The notes beneath the pieces were generated by a model. That model made no database searches, was not told the DNA's origin, and saw only the letters and a program-made list of their open reading frames with translations. Both the position numbers and the translations under genes were made by a program. From Shinella zoogloeoides (GTDB lineage Bacteria; Pseudomonadota; Alphaproteobacteria; Rhizobiales; Rhizobiaceae), in the NCBI RefSeq assembly GCF_003574625.1, contig NZ_QNUJ01000003.1, positions 62,001 through 126,000 of the forward strand: a stretch of DNA of 64,000 nucleotides, read 5' to 3'. Numbering within the stretch: the first letter of the stretch is position 1; each line of letters opens with the position of its first letter. Positions 17,131-26,874 of this stretch are shown here, piece by piece.

Positions 17131-17362
17131 GCAAGCTCCTTGCTGCCGGAGGAGCAGGAACCGTGCCAGCCGGATCTGTGCAGGAATGGCACGCTTTTCG
17201 GCTTGCCCGCCTGGGTTGTTTTTGTCCCGCAAGAATGCCGGATCACTCGCATTTCGCCGGTTTCCTTTAAGGTTGGATAACGACTTCGGGTGTAGCTTCA
17301 GGTGTCCGGAGAGAGATTGCGACCCGCCGTGTCGATCCTTGCGTTGGGGAATTGCAGCATCC

Positions 17363-19663
17363 ATGTCGATGAAACTGTCCCACCTTGGCAATGAGGACGC
17401 CGACGAGACGGCGCGCCTGATGTCCGCGAGCCAGCGCCTCATCGACGAGGCAGCGCGTCTCTTCCCCTTGGCGGTGGCGCAGAACGACCGGACCCTCTGG
17501 CTCGAGGCCATGATCGACGAGGTTCCGGACTATCTCTATTTCAAGGACCGCAACAGCCGGTTCGTCGTGGCCAACCGCGCCATCGTCAGCGACAACCTCA
17601 GGGAAGGGATCGACAGCCTGGAGGGGCTTTCCGATTTCGACATCCATCCCGAGCATGTCGCCCGCGGCTTCTTCAACACCGAGCAGGAGATCATCCGCAC
17701 CGGCAAGGCCATGCTCGACATGGAGGAGCTGATCCGCGATTCCTCCGGCACGCTCAAATGGCTGCTCACCTCCAAGCTACCGGTGCACAATGCCGGCGGC
17801 GACGTGATCGGCATCGTCGGCATCGCCCGCGACATCACCGAGCGCAAGCGCTCGGAAAGCCTGCATCTCGGTCAGGCGCACCTTTTGAAGATGATTGCGC
17901 TCGGGGCGCCGCTGGTCGAGGTCTTCTCCTCTCTTATCCTGCTCATCGAAGCCCATGTGCCCGATGTCACCGGCTCGATCCTCATGCTGGCGCCCGATGG
18001 CAGGCATATCGTCAATGGCGCAGCGCCGAACCTCGACCCGGCCTTCTGCCAGCTGATCGAGGGCGCGGAGATCGGCCCGGCCACGGGTTCCTGCGGCACG
18101 GCCATGTGGCGGGGAGAGCCCGTCATCGTCAGCGATATTGCGACCGATCCGCTCTGGGCGAATTTCAAGGCGCTGGTCCTGCCCTACGGCTTCCGTGCCT
18201 GCTGGTCTTCGCCGATCCGCTCCTATCAGGGTAAGGTGCTGGGCAGCTTCGCGCTTTATTCCCGAACGCCGGGCGAACCTTCCGCCGAGTGCACCAAGCT
18301 CGTCGGCATGGCGACGCATATCGCCGGCATCGCCATCGAGCGCAAGGAGGCGGAAGACAGCATCCAGTTCATGGCCCACCACGACACGCTGACGGGCCTG
18401 CCGAACCGCAGCATGCTCGACGAGCGCGTCGCCTCCGCCATCGAGGCGGCGGACGAGTGCGGTGGCACGATGACGCTCGCCTTCCTCGACCTCGACAATT
18501 TCAAGCTGGTCAATGACAGCCTCGGCCACCATGCCGGCGACGAGCTTTTGAAGATCGTCGCGACGCGCATGATGAATTGCGTGCGGGCGAGCGACAGCAT
18601 CGTGCGCCTCGGCGGTGACGAGTTCGTGGTGCTGATCAGCGGTGCGATGCGCCGGGGCGAGACGGTGGAAGATCGCCTGCATGCCGTGCGCAATGCCGTA
18701 GCCGAGCCGGTGGAGATCGAGGGCCGCGCCTTCCAGGTCACCTGCAGCATGGGTGTCGCCGCCTATCCCGAGCACGGCCGCAACGCCACCGAGCTCCTGG
18801 CAAGGGCAGATGCCGCCATGTACCGCGCCAAGGAGATTGGCCGCGATGCCGTGCAGGTCTTCACCGCCGAGCTCGCCAACCGCGCTCATGAGAAGCTGGT
18901 GCAGCAGGAGGAGTTGCGCCGCGCGCTCGCCCGATCCGAACTCTTCCTGCAATACCAGCCGCAGATGGACCTTGCCACTGGCCGCATCTTCGCCGTCGAG
19001 GCGCTGATCCGCTGGCGCCATCCCGAGCGCGGTCTCGTCGCGCCCGGCGATTTCATTCCGCTTGCCGAGGAGACCGGGCTCATCGGCCCGATCGGCGACT
19101 GGACGTTGCGCGAGGCCTGCCGGCAGAACAAGGCATGGCAGGATGCCGGCCTGCCGTCCATCGTCGTCAGCGTCAACGTCTCGGCCCGGCAGTTCCAGGA
19201 GAAGGACTGGGTGGAGCGCGTTGCCGCCGCTCTTTCGGAAAGCGGGCTGGAGGCGCGCTATCTCGAGCTGGAACTGACCGAGAGCATGATCATGGAGGAC
19301 GTGCAGCAGGCGGTAGGGACCATGCACCGGCTGGAGCAGCTCGGCGTGCATCTCGCCATCGACGATTTCGGTACGGGCTATTCCAGCCTCGCCTCGCTGA
19401 AGCGCTTTCCCGTCGGCCGCCTGAAGATCGATCGGTCCTTCGTGCAGGATCTGCCGGATGACGGCGACGACGCCGCCATCGCCCGCGCCGTCATCTCGCT
19501 CGCCCATTCGCTGCAGCTGCGCGTCATCGCCGAAGGGGTGGAGACGCGCGAGCAGATCGACTTTCTGCGCGAGGCGGGCTGCGACGAGATACAGGGCTTC
19601 TACCTCAGCCGTCCCGTCGATCCCCGCGCGCTCCAGGCGCTCCTCTGCATTCCCAGTCTCTGA
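17363..19663 (+). CDS. PAS-GAF-GGDEF-EAL cyclic-di-GMP protein
   Basis: A 766-residue soluble signalling protein. Order: PAS (about 45-165, with PDYLYFKDRNSRFVVAN and a PAC end IVGIARDITERK), GAF (about 180-325), GGDEF (about 330-500) and EAL (about 510-755). GGDEF at 417-421 and EAL at 546-548 are intact, as are DDFGTGYSS and IAEGVE, so both synthesis and breakdown of c-di-GMP are possible. The track upstream of 17363 is antisense to the beta-helix gene. No membrane segment is seen, so the sensed signal is probably cytoplasmic. Confidence 0.93.
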   Translation: MSMKLSHLGNEDADETARLMSASQRLIDEAARLFPLAVAQNDRTLWLEAMIDEVPDYLYFKDRNSRFVVANRAIVSDNLREGIDSLEGLSDFDIHPEHVARGFFNTEQEIIRTGKAMLDMEELIRDSSGTLKWLLTSKLPVHNAGGDVIGIVGIARDITERKRSESLHLGQAHLLKMIALGAPLVEVFSSLILLIEAHVPDVTGSILMLAPDGRHIVNGAAPNLDPAFCQLIEGAEIGPATGSCGTAMWRGEPVIVSDIATDPLWANFKALVLPYGFRACWSSPIRSYQGKVLGSFALYSRTPGEPSAECTKLVGMATHIAGIAIERKEAEDSIQFMAHHDTLTGLPNRSMLDERVASAIEAADECGGTMTLAFLDLDNFKLVNDSLGHHAGDELLKIVATRMMNCVRASDSIVRLGGDEFVVLISGAMRRGETVEDRLHAVRNAVAEPVEIEGRAFQVTCSMGVAAYPEHGRNATELLARADAAMYRAKEIGRDAVQVFTAELANRAHEKLVQQEELRRALARSELFLQYQPQMDLATGRIFAVEALIRWRHPERGLVAPGDFIPLAEETGLIGPIGDWTLREACRQNKAWQDAGLPSIVVSVNVSARQFQEKDWVERVAAALSESGLEARYLELELTESMIMEDVQQAVGTMHRLEQLGVHLAIDDFGTGYSSLASLKRFPVGRLKIDRSFVQDLPDDGDDAAIARAVISLAHSLQLRVIAEGVETREQIDFLREAGCDEIQGFYLSRPVDPRALQALLCIPSL

Positions 19664-19703
19664 TATTCTTCGCGCTTTCCGCGCGTGCCTCTTGACTTTG
19701 TTA

Positions 19704-19717
19704 TGTTGATATCAACA
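19704..19717. promoter_or_regulatory. Perfect palindrome before the MarR gene
   Basis: TGTTGATATCAACA is a 14-bp perfect palindrome ten bases before ATG 19727 and just after a TTGACT that could be a -35 box (19692-19697). MarR regulators bind such dyads, so this is a likely self-operator. Confidence 0.65.
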
Positions 19718-19726
19718 GTAAGAATC

Positions 19727-20173
19727 ATGTCCGATGATGTCATGATTCCCTTCGAGACCACGCTTTTCGTCCGTGATCATTGCCTGTGCCTGCATGCCCA
19801 GCGCGCGGCGCGGGCGCTTGCCCGCCGTTTCGACGATGCGCTTCGCCCGCTCGGCCTGACCAACGGCCAGTTTTCCCTGCTGATGGCGCTGAACCGTCCC
19901 GAGCCGCCGCCCATGGGCCCGGTCGCCGCCGTGCTCGCCATGGACCGCACCACCCTGACGGCCGCCCTCAAGCCCCTCGAACGCCGCGGCCTCGTCACCG
20001 TCGAACCCGACCCGCGCGACCGCCGCGGCCGTCTGCTGCGCCTGACGAAGGATGGTCGCGGTCTGCTTACACAGGCCTTTCCCATCTGGAAGGAAACGCA
20101 TGAGAAAGTCGACGCCCAGCTTTCCGCCGTCGACATGAAGGCGCTGCGGGCGGGCATGCTGGCGATCGCATAG
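19727..20173 (+). CDS. MarR-family transcriptional regulator
   Basis: A 148-residue winged-helix regulator. The DNA-binding part is clear in LTNGQFSLLMALNRPE, MDRTTLTAALKPLERRGLV and the wing DPRDRRGRLLRLTKDG. The N-terminal helix has two cysteines close together (RDHCLCLHAQ), which might sense oxidants or metals. The start at 19727 is chosen over 19685, which would place the operator inside the gene. It precedes the exonuclease gene by 50 bp on the same strand and may share a transcript. Confidence 0.88.
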   Translation: MSDDVMIPFETTLFVRDHCLCLHAQRAARALARRFDDALRPLGLTNGQFSLLMALNRPEPPPMGPVAAVLAMDRTTLTAALKPLERRGLVTVEPDPRDRRGRLLRLTKDGRGLLTQAFPIWKETHEKVDAQLSAVDMKALRAGMLAIA

Positions 20174-20223
20174 AAGCCGGCCTCCCACTGGCAGACGGCG
20201 CGAAAACGCCTATCTTTCCCGTC

Positions 20224-21234
20224 ATGAAGCCCGACCAGCTCCTTCGTCCGGCGCCCGCCGGCCTCTATTGCCCCGCAGGCGATTTCTATATCGATCCGAT
20301 CCGCCCCGTCGGACGGGCGCTGATCACCCATGGCCATTCCGACCATGCCCGCGCCGGCCACGGCGCGGTGCTGGCAACGCGGGAAACGCTGGACATCATG
20401 GCGATCCGCTACGGCGAGGATTTCTGCGGTTCCATGCAGGCCGCCAGCTTCGGCGAGCGCATCGACCTTGCCGGCGTCACCGTCTCCTTCCATCCGGCGG
20501 GCCATGTGCTGGGCTCCGCGCAGATCGCCGTCGAGAAGGACGGAGTGCGGATCGTCGCCTCGGGCGACTACAAGCGTGGCGCCGACCCGACCTGCACGCC
20601 CTACGAGCCGGTGCCCTGCGATATCTTCATCACCGAGGCGACCTTCGGCCTGCCGGTCTTCCACCACCCCGAGCCGAAGGCCGAGATGGGCAAGCTCCTG
20701 ACCTCGCTCCGGCAGTTTCCCGAGCGCAGCCATCTTCTCGGCGCCTATTCGCTCGGCAAGGCGCAGCGCGTCATCCGCCTGCTGCGCGATTGCGGCTACG
20801 ATGCGCCGATTTATATCCACGGCTCGCTTGCCCATCTGTGCGACTACTATGTCAGCCGCGGCATCGATCTCGGCGACCTGCGCCCCGCGACGATCGAGAA
20901 GAGCAGCCCCGCCGACTTCCGCGGCGCCGTCATCGTCGGCCCGCCCTCGGCCTTCGCCGACCGCTGGGCGCGGCGCTTCAACGAACCGCTCGTCGCCTTC
21001 GCCTCCGGCTGGATGATGGTGCGCCAGCGCGCCAAACAGGGCGGCGTCGAGCTGCCGCTCGTCATCTCCGACCATTGCGACTGGCCGGAACTGACCGAGA
21101 CGATCCGCGAACTCGCGCCGCAGGAGGTCTGGGTGACGCATGGCCGCGAGGAGGCGCTGGTGCGCTGGTGCGAACTCGCCGGCGTTCCGGCGCGCCCGCT
21201 GCATCTGGTGGGCTATGAGGATGAGGGGGATTGA
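20224..21234 (+). CDS. Ligase-associated DNA exonuclease (metallo-beta-lactamase fold)
   Basis: A 336-residue nuclease of the MBL/beta-CASP group (TIGR04122 type). The metal motif H-x-H-x-D-H is at residues 36-41 (THGHSDHA), with further ligands in AGHVLGSAQI and SGDYKRG, and a late histidine in VTHGREE. In many bacteria it is encoded with an ATP-dependent ligase, a helicase and a phosphoesterase, a set thought to process DNA ends. Here only the ligase follows, 187 bp downstream, with a palindromic repeat between. The helicase and phosphoesterase are not in this window. Confidence 0.92.
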   Translation: MKPDQLLRPAPAGLYCPAGDFYIDPIRPVGRALITHGHSDHARAGHGAVLATRETLDIMAIRYGEDFCGSMQAASFGERIDLAGVTVSFHPAGHVLGSAQIAVEKDGVRIVASGDYKRGADPTCTPYEPVPCDIFITEATFGLPVFHHPEPKAEMGKLLTSLRQFPERSHLLGAYSLGKAQRVIRLLRDCGYDAPIYIHGSLAHLCDYYVSRGIDLGDLRPATIEKSSPADFRGAVIVGPPSAFADRWARRFNEPLVAFASGWMMVRQRAKQGGVELPLVISDHCDWPELTETIRELAPQEVWVTHGREEALVRWCELAGVPARPLHLVGYEDEGD

Positions 21235-21270
21235 TGGTGTTTGGCATTCGGCGTCAACCTTGCGGCACCT

Positions 21271-21387
21271 CCCCCTCTGCCCTGCCGGGCATCTCCCCCA
21301 CAAGGGGGGAGATCGGTTGGGGGCAAGGCGCTACCACATCTCAATCTCCCCCCTTGTGGGGGAGATGCCCGGCAGGGCAGAGGGGGG
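21271..21387. repeat. Long palindromic repeat, family A copy 1 (RIME-like)
   Basis: Two 43-bp arms (21271-21313 and 21344-21386) are exact inverted copies, separated by 30 bp. Each arm contains a smaller hairpin (ATCTCCCCC/GGGGGAGAT). The same arms occur at 26875-27025 and 29466-29618. Shape and intergenic position resemble the RIME elements of rhizobia. It sits between the exonuclease and ligase genes. Confidence 0.9.
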
Positions 21388-21421
21388 TATACCCGCGCCG
21401 GCCTCCCGAAAGCTCCCGCCC

Positions 21422-23047
21422 ATGAGAGCCTTCGCCACCCTCCTCGACCGCCTCGTCCTCACCCCCTCGCGCAACGGCAAGCTGAAGCTGCTGGCCGACT
21501 ATTTCCGTGACACGCCCGATCCCGACCGGGGCTACGGTCTTGCCGCCATCGCCGGCACGCTGGACCTGAAGAGCGTCAAGCCGGCGCTGCTGCGCGAACT
21601 GGTGCTGGAGCGCATGGACGAGGAGCTGTTCCGCTATTCCTATGATTATGTCGGGGACCTTGCCGAGACCATCGCGCTCGTCTGGGACCAGGAGCGCAAG
21701 GAGCGCGTGGCCGACGGCGACCAGCCGCGGCTCGGTGCGGTCGTCGCCCGCATGAACGCGCTCGGCCGTACCGAGGTGCGCGGCGCGGTGCGGGACCTGC
21801 TCGACCGGCTCGATCCCTCCGCCCGCTTCGCCTTCCTGAAACTGGCGACCGGCGGCCTGCGCATCGGTGTTTCCGCCCGGCTCGCCAAGCAGGCGCTCGC
21901 CGATTTCTCCGGCCGGGACGTCACCGAGATCGAAACCCTCTGGCACGGCCTCCAGCCGCCCTACGAGCCGCTCTTCGCCTGGCTGGAGGGCAGGGCGGAA
22001 CGCCCGGTGCTGGCGACGCCCGCGATCTTCCATTCCGTCATGCTCGCCAATCCGGTGGGCGAGGGCGACCTCGACGCGCTCGACCCCGGCGATTTCGCCG
22101 CGGAATGGAAATGGGACGGCATCCGCGTGCAGCTCTCGTCATCGGGTGCGACGCGCCGGCTCTATTCCCGCTCCGGCGATGACATTTCCGCCGCCTTCCC
22201 GGACGTGCTGGAGGCGATCGATTTCGAGGGCGTGGTGGACGGCGAGCTTCTGGTCGGCGGTACGGCGCGCATGAACAGCCCGACGCGCACCTTCTCCGAC
22301 CTCCAGCAGCGCCTAAACCGCAAGACCGTCAATGCGCGGATGCTGGAGGAATACCCCGCCTTCGTGCGCGCCTACGACATGCTCTTCGACGGTGAGGCCG
22401 ACATCCGCCCGGCGCCCTTCCTCGAACGCCGCGCCCGCCTTGCGGATGTCATCGGCAAGGCTCCGCACGACCGTTTCGACCTTTCCCCGCTCGTTCCCTT
22501 CGAAAGCTGGGAGGCGCTGGACAGCCTGCGCCGCGCGCCGCCCGACCCCGTCATCGAGGGCGTGATGATCAAGCGCCGCGACAGCGCCTACCAGGCCGGC
22601 CGCATGAAGGGGCCATGGTTCAAGTGGAAGCGCGATCCCTACAATATCGACGCGGTGATGATGTACGCCCAGCGCGGCCACGGCAAGCGCTCCAGCTACT
22701 ATTCCGACTTCACCTTCGGCGTCTGGACGGAAGGGCCGGACGGCGACGTGCTGGTGCCGGTCGGGAAGGCCTATTTCGGCTTCACCGATGCCGAGCTCGA
22801 AGTGCTCGACCGCTATGTGCGCAACAACACGACAGAGCGCTTCGGTCCGGTGCGGGCCGTCCGCGCCGAGCCCGGCTATGGCTTCGTGCTGGAAGTCGCC
22901 TTCGAGGGCATCAACCGCTCCACCCGCCACAAGTCCGGCGTCGCCATGCGCTTCCCCCGCATCGCCCGCCTCCGGCAGGACAAGCTGCCGGCCGATGCCG
23001 ACCGGCTGGAAACGCTGATGGCGATGGTGGAGGCGAAGGAAAGCTAG
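21422..23047 (+). CDS. ATP-dependent DNA ligase, exonuclease-associated type
   Basis: A 541-residue ligase. The catalytic lysine is Lys230 in motif I (K-W-D-G, within EWKWDGIRVQ). Other nucleotidyltransferase motifs follow: VVDGELLV, EGVMIKRRDS and PWFKWKRDP. The N-terminal helical domain (MRAFATLLDRLVLTPSRNGK) and a C-terminal OB-fold complete the family pattern (TIGR04120 type). It is not the replicative NAD-dependent LigA. The start ATG 21422 lies after the repeat element; the longer frame runs through that repeat and is rejected. Its last bases overlap a convergent membrane-protein gene. Confidence 0.93.
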   Translation: MRAFATLLDRLVLTPSRNGKLKLLADYFRDTPDPDRGYGLAAIAGTLDLKSVKPALLRELVLERMDEELFRYSYDYVGDLAETIALVWDQERKERVADGDQPRLGAVVARMNALGRTEVRGAVRDLLDRLDPSARFAFLKLATGGLRIGVSARLAKQALADFSGRDVTEIETLWHGLQPPYEPLFAWLEGRAERPVLATPAIFHSVMLANPVGEGDLDALDPGDFAAEWKWDGIRVQLSSSGATRRLYSRSGDDISAAFPDVLEAIDFEGVVDGELLVGGTARMNSPTRTFSDLQQRLNRKTVNARMLEEYPAFVRAYDMLFDGEADIRPAPFLERRARLADVIGKAPHDRFDLSPLVPFESWEALDSLRRAPPDPVIEGVMIKRRDSAYQAGRMKGPWFKWKRDPYNIDAVMMYAQRGHGKRSSYYSDFTFGVWTEGPDGDVLVPVGKAYFGFTDAELEVLDRYVRNNTTERFGPVRAVRAEPGYGFVLEVAFEGINRSTRHKSGVAMRFPRIARLRQDKLPADADRLETLMAMVEAKES

Positions 23048-23418
23048 CCGTAGGCCGCCGCGCTGGTGCCGTAGGCGAAAAGCATGGAAATCCAGAGGAC
23101 GGAAGTGCAAGCCAGAACCACCCCACCTGTGAAAATTCCGGCCGAAGCGTTAAATTTCCGTCCCAGCATGACCGCTAACGCTACGGGTGCCACGACGATC
23201 AGCAGGAAATGATAGACGTGGAAAAAGACGGGAAGGCGCGGGCTGCCGAAATTGTAGTTGTTCACCGTTACGCAGAAGAGCCAGGTCGCGATGGTCCCTG
23301 CAAGAAGCAACCAGACCACGGAGGCCAGCAGCAGCCCGTATTTACGATGGATCCGCCGGGCCTCGGTAAAGGTTGCGACAAGACCAAGGGCTAGCCCCGC
23401 CCACGCCACCACCGGCAT
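23044..23418 (-). CDS. Four-helix membrane protein of unknown function
   Basis: A 124-residue protein with four likely membrane segments (about residues 3-20, 28-50, 63-84 and 95-118) and no family I recognise. It directly follows the glutathionyl-hydroquinone reductase gene on the same strand, one base away, so the two are probably co-transcribed. Its stop overlaps the end of the ligase gene by four bases. The single cysteines lie in membrane segments. Confidence 0.65.
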   Translation of the reverse strand: MPVVAWAGLALGLVATFTEARRIHRKYGLLLASVVWLLLAGTIATWLFCVTVNNYNFGSPRLPVFFHVYHFLLIVVAPVALAVMLGRKFNASAGIFTGGVVLACTSVLWISMLFAYGTSAAAYG

Positions 23419-23419
23419 G

Positions 23420-24379
23420 TCAGAGACCCAGCGCCGAAAGATCCGGCCCGAGCGGTACGATGCGGTTCGGGTTCAGCGACTTTATCGAGTAGTAGCCGTG
23501 CTTGATGTGGTCGATGTTGACCGTGTCTCGCACGCCGGGGAGGTCGAGCACGCGCTTCGTATAGGCCGAGAGCGCCGCATAGTCGGCAAGGCGCTGGCGG
23601 TTGCACTTGAAGAGGCCGTAATAGGCGGCGTCGAAGCGGATGAGCGTGACGAAGAGGCGGATATCGGCCTCGGTGAAGGTTTTGCCCGTCAGGAACGGCC
23701 GGCCGTCGGCAAGGCGCGCTTCCAGCTCATCCAGCGTGGCGAAGACGCCCTGATAGGCTTCCTCATAGGCCACCTGTGTGGTGGCGAAGCCGGCGCGGTA
23801 GACGCCGTTGTTGAGCGCGGGATAGATGCGCTCGTTGAGGGCGTCGATCTCGTTGCGCAGGTCCTCGGGATAGAGGTCGACACTCTCGTCCGCCAGCGCC
23901 CCGAAGCCGGTGTTGAGCATCCGCACGATATCGGCGGACTCGTTGTTGACGATGGTCTTCTTCTGCTTGTCCCACAGGACGGGAACGGTGGCGCGGCCGG
24001 TGAAGGTCGGCTCGGCGCGGGAATAGAGCTCGTGGAGATAGGTCGCGCCGTTGAGGTCGTCGCGGTTCGAGCCCGGAAAGTCGCCGAAGCGCCAGCCCTG
24101 GTCGGAAAGCGAGGGCTCGACGACGGAAACGGATATGACGTCATCGAGCTTTTTCAGCTTGCGGGCGATCAGCGTGCGCGAGGCCCAGGGGCAGATGAGC
24201 GCGACATAGAGGTGGTAGCGGCCGCGTTCGGCGGCAAAGCCGCCTTCGCCCGTCGGGCCGGCGCTGCCGTCCGGCGTCACCCAGTTGCGGAAGCTCGATA
24301 CCTGCCGCACGAAGCCGCCCTTGGCGTCCGTCGCCTGAACAGGCTGCCAGTCTTCCGTCCATTTGCCGTTGACGAGCAT
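23420..24379 (-). CDS. Glutathionyl-hydroquinone reductase (omega-like GST)
   Basis: A 319-residue enzyme of the YqjG/PcpF/ECM4 group, which removes glutathione from glutathionyl-hydroquinones. The active-site pattern C-P-W-A is in ALICPWASRTLIARKL at about residue 61. Other conserved parts are PVLWDKQKKTIVNNESADIVRML and NNGVYRAGFATTQ. The length is typical. ATG 24379 follows GAGGTG at good distance; the longer start at 24466 is not needed. It heads a two-gene unit with the small membrane protein. Confidence 0.92.
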   Translation of the reverse strand: MLVNGKWTEDWQPVQATDAKGGFVRQVSSFRNWVTPDGSAGPTGEGGFAAERGRYHLYVALICPWASRTLIARKLKKLDDVISVSVVEPSLSDQGWRFGDFPGSNRDDLNGATYLHELYSRAEPTFTGRATVPVLWDKQKKTIVNNESADIVRMLNTGFGALADESVDLYPEDLRNEIDALNERIYPALNNGVYRAGFATTQVAYEEAYQGVFATLDELEARLADGRPFLTGKTFTEADIRLFVTLIRFDAAYYGLFKCNRQRLADYAALSAYTKRVLDLPGVRDTVNIDHIKHGYYSIKSLNPNRIVPLGPDLSALGL

Positions 24380-24525
24380 CGCGTCACCTCTTTTCGGTTG
24401 TGTAGGACTGGCGTACCCCTCGCACGCGCAAACCGCAATTGCCCGATGGATTGACACAGCGTTCACAAAGGCCGGATGGTCGCCTTCTGCTTGGAAGAAA
24501 CCGGAGGCTTGGCATGTTGGGAATG

Positions 24526-24664
24526 CCCCTCATCCGGCCTGCCGGCCACCTTCTCCCCGCAGGCGGGGAGAAGGAGATATGCCGCGCCGTTCTCCTCAAC
24601 CTCTAACGATGCGTGGGGCAAGTTCCCTCTCCCCGCTTGCGGGGAGAGGGTTAGGGTGAGGGGC
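24526..24664. repeat. Mosaic palindromic repeat, family B copy 1
   Basis: The 325 bp between 24380 and 24704 hold this element and no gene I can support. Two hairpin modules are seen: 24526-24592 around CCTTCTCCCCGCAGGCGGGG, and 24625-24664 around CCCTCTCCCCGCTTGCGGGG. The copy at 36045-36180 has the same modules and spacer in the opposite direction. Confidence 0.8.
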
Positions 24665-24704
24665 AAACTCCGAATGCGCCGGCCAGCCGCAAGGCGGCGA
24701 CCGC

Positions 24705-26834
24705 TCAAGCCATCAGCCGGTCGATCAGCGCCGAGGCGGCGTCCGCGATGACGGTTCCCGGCGGGAAGATCGCATCGGCCCCGGCCTTTTCCAGCGCCGG
24801 GAAATCCTGCGGCGGGATGACGCCGCCGACGGCGATCAGCATGTCGCGCGCGCCGCGCTTGACGAGGGCGGCTTTCAGTTCGGGCACCAGCGTCAGGTGC
24901 CCGGCGGCGAGCGAGGAGGCGCCGACGATATGCGCGCCCTCGCGGATCGCCAGCTCCGCCACTTCTTCCGGCGTCTGGAACATCGCCCCGACGACCACAT
25001 GGAAGCCGAGGTCGGCGAAGGCGCTGGCGATGACCTTCTGGCCGCGGTCGTGCCCGTCCTGCCCCATCTTGGCGACGAGGATGGTCGGCTTCTCCTGCCT
25101 GAGCTTCTCGAAGGCGGCGATCTTGTCGGCGGCGGTGTTGAAGGCCCGGTCGTCCGCGCCCATCTCCTTGCGGTAGACGCCGGAGATCGTGCGGATCTCC
25201 GCGACATGCCGGCCGAAGGCCCTTTCCAGCGCGAAGGCGATCTCGCCGACGGTCGCCCGCGCCCGCGCCGCCTTCACCGCGAATTCCAGGAGGTTGCCGT
25301 CGCCGCTGCGGGCGACCTCCGTCAGCCTGTCGAGCGCGCTTTCGGCCGCCGCGGTGTCGCGCGTGCCCTTGAGCTGCTGGAGCTTTGCGAGCTGGCGGGC
25401 GCGCACCTCGGAATTGTCGACCTTCAGCACGTCCACCTCGATGTCGCGCTCGGGCCGCGAGAAATTGACGCCGACGACGGTCTGGTGGCCCGAATCGATG
25501 CGCGCCTGCGTGCGGGCGGCGGCCTCCTCGATGCGCAGCTTGGGAATGCCCTTCTCGATGGCCTTCGCCATGCCGCCGAGCGCCTCCACCTCCTCGATAT
25601 GGGAAAGCGCGCGGGCGGCAAGGTCGTGCGTCAGCCGCTCGACATAGGCCGAGCCCCCCCAGGGATCGATGATGCGCGTCGTGCCGCTCTCCTTCTGGAG
25701 AAGGATCTGCGTGTTGCGGGCGATGCGGGCGGAATGGTCGGTGGGCAGCGCCAGCGCCTCGTCGAAGGAGTTGGTGTGCAGCGACTGTGTATGGCCCTGC
25801 GTCGCTGCCATCGCCTCCACCATGGTGCGCATGACGTTGTTCATCGGGTCCTGCGCCGTCAGTGACCAGCCGGAGGTCTGGCAATGGGTGCGCAGCGCCA
25901 GCGATCGGGCATCCTTCGGCGAAAAATTCCGCTTCATCAGCGCAGCCCAGATGAGGCGCGCCGCGCGCATCTTGGCGACTTCCATGAAGAAGTTCATGCC
26001 GATCGCCCAGAAGAAGGAAAGGCGCGGCGCGAAGGTATCGATATCGAGCCCGGCGGCGACCCCGGCGCGGGCATATTCGATGCCGTCTGCGATGGTATAG
26101 GCGAGCTCAAGGTCCGCCGTCGCCCCGGCCTCCTGCATGTGGTAGCCGGAGATCGAGATGGAGTTGAACTTCGGCATGCGCCGGCTGGTATAGCTGAAGA
26201 TGTCGGAGATGATCCGCATCGAGGGCTGCGGCGGGTAGATATAGGTGTTGCGGACCATGAACTCCTTGAGGATGTCGTTCTGGATGGTCCCGGACAGCTT
26301 GTCCTCGGAAACGCCCTGTTCCTCCGCCGCCACGATGAAGAGCGCCATGATCGGCAGCACCGCGCCGTTCATGGTCATGGACACGCTCATCTGGTCGAGC
26401 GGGATGCCGTCGAAGAGCTGCCGCATGTCGAGGATCGAATCGATCGCGACGCCCGCCATGCCGACGTCGCCCGCCACGCGCGGATGGTCGCTGTCATAGC
26501 CGCGGTGGGTGGCAAGGTCGAAGGCGACGGACAGGCCCTTTTGCCCGGCCGCCAGATTGCGCCGGTAGAAGGCGTTCGATTCCTCTGCCGTCGAGAAGCC
26601 GGCATATTGCCGGATCGTCCAGGGTTGCTGGACATACATGGTCGGGTAGGGGCCGCGCAGATAGGGCGCCGCGCCCGGCCAGGTGTCGAGATAGGAAAGG
26701 CCGGAAAGGTCCGCCTCGCCATAGGCGCCGGCGACGGCGATGTCTTCGGGCGTCGCCCACACGGCCTCGCTGGCAGCAGTGGGCGCCGCCGGCTTCGACC
26801 ATGCGATGGAGGAGAAGTCGGGAATCCGGCTCAT
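24705..26834 (-). CDS. scpA: Methylmalonyl-CoA mutase, large (catalytic) subunit
   Basis: A 709-residue adenosylcobalamin enzyme that interconverts methylmalonyl-CoA and succinyl-CoA. It closes the propionyl-CoA route into the citric-acid cycle. The catalytic barrel has [25 protein letters not shown] and [23 protein letters not shown]. The C-terminal cobalamin-binding domain carries the D-x-H-x-x-G ligand motif in [11 protein letters not shown]. Length is full. The small subunit gene lies upstream on the same strand, with a 205-bp gap holding a palindromic repeat. Called bhbA or mcm in some rhizobia. Confidence 0.96.
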   Translation of the reverse strand: MSRIPDFSSIAWSKPAAPTAASEAVWATPEDIAVAGAYGEADLSGLSYLDTWPGAAPYLRGPYPTMYVQQPWTIRQYAGFSTAEESNAFYRRNLAAGQKGLSVAFDLATHRGYDSDHPRVAGDVGMAGVAIDSILDMRQLFDGIPLDQMSVSMTMNGAVLPIMALFIVAAEEQGVSEDKLSGTIQNDILKEFMVRNTYIYPPQPSMRIISDIFSYTSRRMPKFNSISISGYHMQEAGATADLELAYTIADGIEYARAGVAAGLDIDTFAPRLSFFWAIGMNFFMEVAKMRAARLIWAALMKRNFSPKDARSLALRTHCQTSGWSLTAQDPMNNVMRTMVEAMAATQGHTQSLHTNSFDEALALPTDHSARIARNTQILLQKESGTTRIIDPWGGSAYVERLTHDLAARALSHIEEVEALGGMAKAIEKGIPKLRIEEAAARTQARIDSGHQTVVGVNFSRPERDIEVDVLKVDNSEVRARQLAKLQQLKGTRDTAAAESALDRLTEVARSGDGNLLEFAVKAARARATVGEIAFALERAFGRHVAEIRTISGVYRKEMGADDRAFNTAADKIAAFEKLRQEKPTILVAKMGQDGHDRGQKVIASAFADLGFHVVVGAMFQTPEEVAELAIREGAHIVGASSLAAGHLTLVPELKAALVKRGARDMLIAVGGVIPPQDFPALEKAGADAIFPPGTVIADAASALIDRLMA

Positions 26835-26874
26835 GCGGCGGCTCCTTTGATACGGTACTGCGCAGCGGCTTCAC

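Noticed and set aside
16919-17362. N-terminal extension of the PAS-GAF-GGDEF-EAL protein
   Set aside because: These codons are antisense to the beta-helix gene's signal region and add no domain; ATG 17363 gives the full PAS domain.
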